A stretch of 8,703 bases of DNA from an uncultured Prevotellaceae bacterium (GTDB lineage Bacteria > Bacteroidota > Bacteroidia > Bacteroidales > Bacteroidaceae): positions 1-8,703 of the forward strand of contig CALAEY010000101.1 in NCBI GenBank assembly GCA_937891085.1. Reading direction: 5' to 3'. How positions within the stretch are numbered: the first letter of the stretch is position 1; each line of letters starts with the position of its first letter. The notes under the pieces were generated by a model, which was given only the letters and a program-made list of their open reading frames with translations, searched no databases and had not been told where the DNA came from. Positions 1 through 5,441 of this stretch are shown here, piece by piece. The translations under genes were made by a program, and so were the position numbers.

Positions 1-54
1 GCCTGATTGCCGGTTTCCAACCCGGTAGAGGAGGTTCGATTCCTCCTGCCCGTG
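1..54 (+). tRNA. 3' part of a second UCG-anticodon tRNA (cut by the window edge)
   Basis: These bases are identical to 3651-3704, which cover the 3' strand of the anticodon stem, the long variable arm, the T arm, the 3' acceptor strand and discriminator G of the complete tRNA at 3614-3704. The identity continues one base further (55 in all) and then ends. After the discriminator this copy continues with CTT, so CCA is not encoded here. The 5' half would lie upstream of the window. It could be a second gene copy or a contig end placed at a repeat. Confidence 0.7.
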
Positions 55-85
55 CTTTCTTATTGGTAAAAAAGGAAATCTTTGC

Positions 86-115
86 TTTGTTTTTTATCAA
101 TTATATATATCTTTG
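86..115 (+). promoter_or_regulatory. Bacteroidota-type promoter for the kinase-like gene
   Basis: A TTTG at 86-89 and TATCTTTG at 108-115 are separated by 18 bases. This fits the Bacteroidota sigma pattern TTTG (-33) and TAnnTTTG (-7). Another TTTG at 81-84 would give a 23-base spacer. The expected transcript start is near 122, about 20 bases before the ATG at 145. Confidence 0.55.
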
Positions 116-144
116 CAATAAGGCTGTTGAAATGTTATGAGCCA

Positions 145-624
145 ATGAATATTATCAAAGACATATATGAAGCGATAACAATAGATGGCTTCGCCAAGTC
201 AACACTACAACTAATAGATGAATATGTAAATAGTATAGAAAATGGAAACGCAGACTTTTATCGATTCACTCTTCCAGAGCATGCAGGACTCTGCAAAGCA
301 GGTTCGGTCCTCATTGGGGCGTCCATCATCGCAAGCTACGCGACAGCAAGCCTTACAGCAAGTAGCCATGCTGGAGAAAGCCAAGCAGGCCCAAGCAACT
401 GGCAAATAGATCAGTTGCAAGAACAACTTGTTGAGAAATGGGCTAAAGCTGCTCAGGTATGGGTTGAAGATTCTGAGCAGATATTGACTCAAACATTTGG
501 CCCTAAAATCGCACAAGGAGCAGAGGCTAAGGTCTATTATAGAGAAGGTGATACCTCAGTAGTGAAAGAACGTTGCTCTATCTACTCAACTACCCAGAAA
601 GCGTTCGATGCCATTGTAGGGTGA
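145..624 (+). CDS. Polyvalent protein kinase-like protein, C-terminally truncated or UGA-interrupted
   Basis: The product to the first UGA is 159 residues. I chose the ATG at 145 because it lies just downstream of a good promoter; the in-frame ATG at 82 would lie inside it. Residues about 118-155 resemble the start of the Bacteroidota polyvalent kinase-like domain: a glycine-rich turn followed by GAEAKVYY (125-132), then a candidate ATP-binding lysine in SVVKER (K141), then a tyrosine and the AFDAIV helix. The family normally continues with a His-Asn motif and a long C-lobe; here similarity stops at residue 158 and a UGA follows at 622-624. If that UGA and the one at 724-726 are read as sense, the frame runs to a TAA at 760-762, adding about 46 residues rich in Trp and Tyr that do not clearly restore the kinase. 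The gene is convergent with the recoded gene. Family call moderate; intactness doubtful. Confidence 0.65.
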   Translation: MNIIKDIYEAITIDGFAKSTLQLIDEYVNSIENGNADFYRFTLPEHAGLCKAGSVLIGASIIASYATASLTASSHAGESQAGPSNWQIDQLQEQLVEKWAKAAQVWVEDSEQILTQTFGPKIAQGAEAKVYYREGDTSVVKERCSIYSTTQKAFDAIVG

Positions 625-746
625 ATTGCTCACATGCTTGCCAATATACCATTTGTATGGAATCCATTGTCAGTTGATTTTTACTTCAGCTCATGGTATA
701 TCTGGGGCTATTATTTAATATGGTGAATGAATAATAGCTATCCCTA

Positions 747-3116
747 TTATATTTTTAAATAAACTTTCTTTTCTATTTCAGGAATAGAAGTTCATTCAGA
801 TGTAATTGTGAGTACTGTCAGTTCAGCTGTATCTTTTCATCATTGTTTTTTGAATAACTCAGGGTTGAAGCGAAACTTTGAGCTTTTACTGATTTTATAA
901 ATTTCACTAGAGTTGGATATGTTTTGTGCAGGCTTCCGTTGTCAGTTGTCTAGGTATTCTACTCATTTTCATGTCCATAGAATGGCTGGATATTTGCTAT
1001 CTTTTGGTAGATTTGTAGGTTGAGTGGCAGATAGCTGAGATGGTATAGAAGGCAGACAGATTTGTCTACATATTTCTTTTTGATCAGGAGTGTTGTAATT
1101 TTCTATAGGTTGTCAGTTGTGAGTTGCAGGAATAGAAATATGATGGGAATTGATTAGATTCATTACATCACTCATATTCATATCAGGGTCTAGTGCGGCA
1201 ATATTTCGTAACTCACCCGCCAATTCGGCAGTTGGTCGAGATGAGGCCCTACTACTAGCGGCAGAAAGATTTCCTTCGCTTTTATGTGTAGGATATCATC
1301 AGCTGGATACTTTGAGATTTTTTTGGTCGTATCAGATAGGTGTGGCTGAGTGCTCATATGGATAGTAATCATAGTCGTTCAGTGTTACGGTTTCGGTAGT
1401 TCATCATAATGCTCAAATAATATTATGTCATATCGCGCCACTTCAATTGTAATCTCAATTTGGTATGTATGTTTGATCCCACCTCAAAGAAAAATCATGC
1501 ATGTAAAATACGTTTGTAACGGCTATGATGGCCATGCAATTTTTGAGATTTATAAGTTCTTCTAGCGCATTTCATTCAGCTGTTCACTTAGGGTTGTATT
1601 CTGATCATGCTCAACCTAATCGTTCATTTGCACAGAAAAATATAAACTGTTGGTTGGGGTTATTTTTGACGTATTCTAAAATAGCTGGTCGTTTTCTACG
1701 TTGAAACCATCAGATTTTTCATGGATAATTTTGCGCGATTCATGGAGTAGATGTGTTTGTTTTGATCTTTTCATTCATTATTTCGGCATGTTGTTCTCAA
1801 TCGTCAGGATTAGTGTTTGTGTTAATAATTTCTCGTGTTCATTTTATGTATGGACAATCAGTATTAGGCCATTCTCATAGTCATATGAGACGGATATTAT
1901 TTAGTTTTTCTAGATATTCTGGTGAACCGTTTTTGATAAGTTCTTCTACAATCTTTCTAGTCTGAAGGTGTCATATCGTTTCATAAAACTTGTATCGTTC
2001 CTTATCTCCTACGACATTTTTTTTCCATTCATCTCGATTTTCGTAGATGTTGGCTTCTTGTGGTGTGATAGGATTATATTCTAGGGCATTAATGGTCAAA
2101 GAATCTGATTTTACTTCAGCGGAATTTCATGATTTTCATTTCACAGTAAAAATGATTGTACATGTTCAGGGATATTCTGGAGTATAGTGGTGAGGATTGG
2201 TTACTTCATAACGTTGTCCGTCTATTTCTACTTTTACCTTTACCAGTTCAATACCCTCAGCAAAGCTGATGCCGTTTAGCAGGTTTGCCTCTGCATCCAC
2301 CTGTAGGTTCATACTGTTCAGGACTTCCATTCCATAGATGGCATCATCTGTGAGGGTCACGTCAGTGCTGGCAAACTTCTCTTCTGCATCTGTCACCGTC
2401 ACGGTAAGCGTGCCAGCCTCTGCCAGCACGTCGCCAGGCTTCACTTCCTTTCCATCAAGCGTCAATGTCACTTCGCACTGCTCCGTACGGTCATCAGTCC
2501 ATGAGGCCACTACCTCACCGCCTATCATCAGCTTGTTGTCCACAATGCTTACCTCTGCTCCCGCAAATACGTTCAGCTCGGAAAGCTCTAACTTTATCTC
2601 TGGGGCCCCGTTGGTGATCTTCAGCTTCACGGTGACGCTCCTGCTCTCTCCAGAGCCGTCCGTCACAGTCAGCGTCAAGGTGCCCTCATCGGTCAGGGAG
2701 GTGCCAGCCTTCACTTCCTCACCGTCGAGCGTCAGCTTCACCTCGCAAGTGGTGGTCTCCTTGTCGGTCCACGAAGCCACCAGCTGGGTGCCTATGTAGA
2801 GCTGGCTTCCACTGATGCGCAACTCACGACCTCACGTCACGTCTATCTCAGTGAGCTTTGCCTCGATGGTAGGTGGGGTGTTCTTGGCAGGAGTCACAGG
2901 CACCACGTAGTCGTCTGGGGAGTCGCCTCAGCAGGAAGTGAGCACGGCCACGGCCGTTCAGACATAAAACAAACTGGGCAACGGTTGAATCACCATGCTG
3001 CCTATTGCCATCGAGGCCATCATCAGGGCATTCCTGCCCATCCAGCGGAAGCCTCTGCGTATGTCTTTCTGTTTCCGCTTCGGAGCCGTAGGCCCCGTTT
3101 GTTTCTTTCAGTCCAT
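747..3116 (-). CDS. UGA-recoded surface protein: signal/lipobox segment, Ig-like repeats, possible subtilase-like C-terminal region
   Basis: The frame has 789 sense codons from ATG 3114-3116 to TAA 747-749, with no TAA or TAG inside but 35 TGA. Standard gene calling sees only a fragment, 2166-2822. With TGA taken as Gly, residues 28-61 are hydrophobic and end in LTSC (Cys62) followed by UGA-Gly-Asp-Ser, a typical lipobox. Two tandem Ig-like repeats occupy about 98-167 and 188-256, each containing VASWTD and LTLDG. A third Ig-like unit (about 262-335) runs through three UGA codons, giving PEYP-(UGA)-TCTIIFTVK and KS-(UGA)-NSAEV, where Gly is the usual residue. Residues 340-789 include features recalling S8 subtilases: DD-(UGA)-EQHAEIM with His443, QFIFFCANE near 495, and SSRASS...PTAELAG near 622. 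I cannot assign a catalytic triad. The protein is probably exported and membrane anchored. A later ATG (3041 or 3023) would shorten the signal region. Translation depends on a UGA-reading tRNA; one lies divergently at 3514. Confidence 0.9.
2349..2825 (-). repeat. Two tandem Ig-like domain repeats within the recoded gene
   Basis: 2616-2825 and 2349-2555 encode two units of about 70 residues sharing the same order of motifs: a hydrophobic strand, VASWTD, CEV-LTLDG, EV-K-G, GTLT-TVTD and a closing TVKL/DVTLT strand. They resemble bacterial Ig-like stalk domains. They use GGN glycine codons almost exclusively and are GC-rich, unlike the C-terminal region after 2168. Confidence 0.75.
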
Positions 3117-3120
3117 AGTA

Positions 3121-3166
3121 TGAAGAAAAAGGCCGTGAGCTCACAGACGCACACCATAGACGGCCT
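3121..3166 (-). terminator. Terminator- or attenuator-like hairpin just upstream of the recoded gene
   Basis: On the minus strand AGGCCGT (3166-3160) pairs perfectly with ACGGCCT (3136-3130) across a 23-base loop and is followed at once by TTTTTCTT. The U tract ends about four bases before the ATG at 3116. This is the shape of an intrinsic terminator, although the loop is long. It could end a transcript arriving from 3170-3500 or attenuate expression of the recoded gene. Confidence 0.35.
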
Positions 3167-3469
3167 CTGGGGATAAGGTTTAGGACCATCCTGTGGAGCG
3201 GTGTTCTTCTCGTGCAGCTATCTTCCGGACGGCAGCCGTGCCCACTTGCCTTCATATCCCTATGAAGCTTAATAGGGCATACTTTCCATTCCCCGTCCTT
3301 GCACCACCGTCTCCGGGTCCTTCCTCTGCTGCCTTCTGGGCTGTGAACGTGGATTAACGCTACCCCCAGACGTGACCCCTTCAGTTCGTCTTGTGAGCCT
3401 AAAGCTCTGGTTAATGATACGACAAAGAAAGACAAATTTGCTTTATTTTCCAAATTGCAAGCATTTTTT
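3167..3469. other. Intergenic spacer with no supported gene
   Basis: This is a GC-rich stretch except at its right end. On the minus strand, 3183-3353 is 57 codons free of TAA/TAG with one UGA (3252-3254), ending at TAA 3180-3182, but it has no ATG and is closed upstream by TAA 3354-3356. Another minus frame is open from a TTG at 3453 through 2848, but it overlaps the recoded gene in a different frame and looks like a shadow. No clear minus-strand TAnnTTTG promoter was found. It may be a long leader, a decayed gene or a small RNA region. Confidence 0.4.
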
Positions 3470-3501
3470 TTTGCATAAACGCATTAAATTGCTTTACTTT
3501 G
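3470..3501 (+). promoter_or_regulatory. Promoter for the tRNA pair
   Basis: TTTG at 3470-3473 is followed after 21 bases by TACTTTG at 3495-3501, one base shorter than the Bacteroidota TAnnTTTG box. The first tRNA starts 12 bases further on, leaving a very short leader. The two tRNAs and probably the gene at 3711 would share this transcript. Confidence 0.45.
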
Positions 3502-3513
3502 AACACCCAAAAG

Positions 3514-3606
3514 GCGAGTGTAGTGTAATGGCAGCACGCAAGACTTCAGATCTTGATTCGGCGTACCTCCAGTGCGCAGGCGCGGGTTCGATTCCCGTCA
3601 CTCGCT
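3514..3606 (+). tRNA. UGA-reading tRNA (anticodon UCA), glycine-tRNA-like body with a long variable arm
   Basis: The cloverleaf is complete. The 7-bp acceptor (GCGAGTG/CACTCGC) is fully Watson-Crick, followed by U8 A9, a 4-bp D stem (GTGT/GCAC) with a 7-base loop, and a 5-bp anticodon stem (CAAGA/TCTTG) with loop CTTCAGA, so the anticodon is TCA at 3546-3548. The variable arm has a 6-bp stem, 3561-3566 with 3572-3577. The T arm is 5 bp with loop TTCGATT, the discriminator is U3606, and CCA is not encoded. Acceptor G1-C72, C2-G71, U73, the D arm and the T arm resemble bacterial tRNA-Gly, and UCA differs from the Gly anticodon UCC only at base 36. Long variable arms are normally found in Leu, Ser, Tyr and Sec tRNAs. 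It is not a standard tRNA-Sec: the acceptor plus T branch is 12 bp and the D stem only 4 bp. G37 is unusual for a reader of U-starting codons. Glycine charging is inferred. Confidence 0.85.
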
Positions 3607-3613
3607 CTCAAAC

Positions 3614-3704
3614 GCGGGCATAGTGTAATGGCAGCACACAGGTTTTCGGGGCCTGATTGCCGGTTTCCAACCCGGTAGAGGAGGTTCGATTCCTCCTGCC
3701 CGTG
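3614..3704 (+). tRNA. CGA-reading tRNA (anticodon UCG) with a long variable arm
   Basis: It starts seven bases after the UCA tRNA and shares its D arm (3621-3635) exactly, so the two are related. The acceptor is GCGGGCA/TGCCCGT with a G1-U72 wobble and discriminator G3704; CCA follows at 3705-3707, possibly by chance. The anticodon stem is CAGGT/GCCTG with loop TTTCGGG, giving anticodon TCG at 3646-3648 and G37. The variable arm at 3656-3679 forms a stem of about 4-7 bp built on CCGG/CCGG. The T stem GGAGG/CCTCC has loop TTCGATT. The anticodon predicts reading of CGA, normally Arg, but the body is not an ordinary tRNA-Arg and the long arm with G73 recalls tRNA-Ser. The amino acid is unknown. 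A second copy of its 3' part lies at 1-54. Confidence 0.8.
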
Positions 3705-3710
3705 CCAACT

Positions 3711-4712
3711 ATGACAGAAGAGAAACACATACAACAGCCCCACCCGAGGGACAACTACAAACCTTGGGAGGATCCGCTCTACAGCGACCTCCGCAAGATT
3801 ATCACTTGCGCCAAACTACGTGAAGTGCTTACACATTATTCATATTATAACAAAGAAGGAAAGGGCAACAGTCGCTATGTGTTTGCGGGCATGTTTGCCT
3901 TTCGAGGGCTGGTAGCTCAGGTGCTCTTCGACTTTGTGCCTGGTGAAGGCACCCAGTTGCAGCATCTGCTGGGAAACCTCTTCAAGAACGAGCTGCTGGC
4001 ACAGACATTCGACAATCTGAAACTGAAGCAGTTTGTCAGGGCAGGAGAGAAGTTCGATGTAGATAGTCATAAGCACATCTTCGTCTATGCCCTCTATGGC
4101 TATGTGACCACTTTGGACGAAGAACTGCAGAAGTGGTTTATCTCCCAGTTTGTGCTTGGTGGTGAGAATGCCCACTTCCTGACTCACAAGAAACGCAATC
4201 GAGACCTGCTGGCACAAGCAGATGACATTGTGCGTCAGACAGATGGCAGGAGGTTGTCTCTGCAGATGGAACAGACGGAAGAAGGGCTTTATAGGGCTAA
4301 GGCAGTGCTCTCTGACGGTACAGTACTCTGTGATGCAGTGAGTAAGAGCTGGCGTTATGCCCGCACTAAAGCGACCAAAATGGCACTCAACATCTTGGCC
4401 ATCCCTTCACGAAAGTACCTGCTCTCTAACCCCGAATACCATGCCCGCGTACTGGAACGTATGGAAGCAGAAAGGGCCAAACGCAAGGCTGAGATAGAGG
4501 AGCGTGACGCAAAGAAGGCTGAGCTGAGAGAGAAACGCAAAGAAGCGTGGAAAAACAAGATACACGAAAAAGACATTAAGCGACGCTTAGCACAAGCAGC
4601 TGCCAAGAAACGCAAAGCAGAGAATGCGGCCCGTGCTGCTGCTAAGGCTGCCAAGGAAGCACGTCCTATGAGTGCTAACAAACGCCGATACTTAGAAGAT
4701 AAGAAAAAGTAG
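3711..4712 (+). CDS. RNase III-like, dsRNA-binding-like protein with basic C-terminal tail
   Basis: The product is 333 residues. I chose ATG 3711 because the open frame upstream lies inside the tRNA; the gap after the tRNA discriminator is six bases, so the two are probably co-transcribed. Residues about 20-150 are helical and recall an RNase III fold (RYVFAGMFAFRGLVAQVLF, then GTQLQHLLGNLFKNELLA), but the catalytic ERLEFLGD-type signature is not visible, so it is probably not a canonical RNase III. Residues about 160-230 resemble a dsRNA-binding domain ending in SKSWRYARTKATKMALNIL. Residues 245-333 are a Lys/Arg/Glu/Ala-rich, coiled-coil-like tail. An RNA-binding role, perhaps in ribosome or tRNA-precursor biology, is inferred. 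It ends in TAG and is convergent with the Imm17-like gene, 12 bases away. Glycine is coded only by GGN. Confidence 0.7.
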   Translation: MTEEKHIQQPHPRDNYKPWEDPLYSDLRKIITCAKLREVLTHYSYYNKEGKGNSRYVFAGMFAFRGLVAQVLFDFVPGEGTQLQHLLGNLFKNELLAQTFDNLKLKQFVRAGEKFDVDSHKHIFVYALYGYVTTLDEELQKWFISQFVLGGENAHFLTHKKRNRDLLAQADDIVRQTDGRRLSLQMEQTEEGLYRAKAVLSDGTVLCDAVSKSWRYARTKATKMALNILAIPSRKYLLSNPEYHARVLERMEAERAKRKAEIEERDAKKAELREKRKEAWKNKIHEKDIKRRLAQAAAKKRKAENAARAAAKAAKEARPMSANKRRYLEDKKK

Positions 4713-4724
4713 CTAAATGGGACT

Positions 4725-4952
4725 CTAATTGGTAAAACCTAAAACCCCGATGACCATCATCACCAGTCCTACAATGCCATAGAAGAGTCGTGCATAGGTG
4801 CGTCCCAAGGGCTTCACTATTACTTGGGCATTGGGGCTCTTGAAGAACCAATCCCAATTCATCAAGGCGCAAAGCAGGGAGAAGCATCCTGCAAGGAGGA
4901 AAAGTCCGTGCAGGAAATAGCGCATATATTCTATGGAGAATACCGTAAGCAT
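4725..4952 (-). CDS. Imm17-like small membrane protein
   Basis: The product is 75 residues, from the ATG at 4952 to a TAG. Two hydrophobic helices (about 13-31 and 57-73) flank a conserved-looking centre: NWDWFF (32-37), LGR (49-51) and ARLFYG (54-59). This pattern matches the Imm17 family of polymorphic-toxin immunity proteins, which are two-helix membrane proteins. The start codon overlaps the TGA of tsaE as TGATG, so translation is likely coupled. No toxin gene is visible nearby, so an immunity role is not established here; many such genes are simply annotated as small membrane proteins. Confidence 0.7.
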   Translation of the reverse strand: MLTVFSIEYMRYFLHGLFLLAGCFSLLCALMNWDWFFKSPNAQVIVKPLGRTYARLFYGIVGLVMMVIGVLGFTN

Positions 4953-5380
4953 CAATTCATCTCTGTCATAGTGAGCACTCTGGCACCATCAGCTTCTTCT
5001 TCGATGGTCACCTTGATAGTATTGCCTGGCAGCAGTTCTTCGATGAGTTCTGGCCATTCGATGAAGCACACGGCACCGCTATAGAAGTAGTCCTCATACC
5101 CTAAGTCGTAGACCTCTTCCAACTTCTTAATGCGGTAGAAATCAAAGTGGTAGATCAACTCTCCAGCAATGTCGGAGCGATATTCGTTCACGATGGCGAA
5201 GGTTGGCGATGTGATATTATCTGTTACTCCCAGCAGCTTGCAAACCTCCTTAATGAACGTCGTCTTTCCTGCGCCCATCTTGCCATAGAATGCAAACACG
5301 GTATTGTCGCCCATCGCCTCAACAAACTGACGGGCAGCGTCCTCTATCTCTTCCAAAGTATTTATCCGAATTGTCAGCAT
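4952..5380 (-). CDS. tsaE: tRNA threonylcarbamoyladenosine biosynthesis ATPase TsaE
   Basis: The product is 142 residues, the usual length for the family. It has the P-loop GKMGAGKTT (33-41), the SPTFAIVNEY switch segment (58-67), HFDFYR (78-83) and IEWPE (107-111), all diagnostic of TsaE. With TsaB and TsaD it drives formation of t6A at position 37 of tRNAs that read ANN codons, in the cytoplasm. It starts 47 bases after the hypothetical gene upstream and overlaps the Imm17-like gene downstream. It ends in TGA, and an in-frame TAG lies six codons further (4931-4933), so UGA readthrough would add only seven residues. Glycine codons are all GGN. Confidence 0.95.
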   Translation of the reverse strand: MLTIRINTLEEIEDAARQFVEAMGDNTVFAFYGKMGAGKTTFIKEVCKLLGVTDNITSPTFAIVNEYRSDIAGELIYHFDFYRIKKLEEVYDLGYEDYFYSGAVCFIEWPELIEELLPGNTIKVTIEEEADGARVLTMTEMN

Positions 5381-5386
5381 GATTTT

Positions 5387-5441
5387 GAATTATGAATTAT
5401 GAATTATGAATTATAAATTATGAATTGTCAATTGTGAATTT
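5387..5441. repeat. Heptanucleotide tandem repeat (GAATTAT)
   Basis: Four exact GAATTAT units (5387-5414) are followed by three degenerate ones (AAATTAT, GAATTGT, CAATTGT) and a partial unit. Such ATTCATAATTC-type repeats are common between genes of Bacteroidales. The array fills the gap between tsaE and the upstream gene and covers the last codons and TGA stop of that gene. Confidence 0.85.

Noticed and set aside
2338..2799. 153-codon plus-strand frame
   Set aside because: It is the antisense shadow of the Ig-like repeats, with a Ser/Val-rich, low-information product.
747..3116. Decayed pseudogene with accidental stops
   Set aside because: Decay would also create TAA, TAG and frameshifts. 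None occur in 789 codons, and all interruptions are TGA at positions suited to glycine.
2848..3453. 201-codon minus-strand frame starting at a TTG
   Set aside because: Its last 269 bases overlap the recoded gene in another frame, the product is Arg-rich and featureless, and GC-rich DNA easily gives such open shadows.
3514..3606. Standard selenocysteine tRNA
   Set aside because: Acceptor plus T stems total 12 bp rather than 13, the D stem is 4 bp rather than about 6, the discriminator and body are Gly-like, and the neighbouring gene uses UGA 35 times, which no selenoprotein would. No selA, selB or selD is present.
1..3705. Classical tRNA-integrated mobile element with attL and attR
   Set aside because: No integrase is visible, and the right-hand end is preceded by a complete tRNA pair rather than a 3' fragment. 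An assembly or duplication explanation fits as well.
3657..3710. Upstream extension of the RNase III-like gene to a TTG at 3657
   Set aside because: The extension lies within the tRNA variable and T arms; the ATG at 3711 is the sensible start.
4675..4887. Second small minus-strand frame overlapping the Imm17-like gene
   Set aside because: The other frame has clear transmembrane helices and family motifs and couples to tsaE; this one is its shadow.
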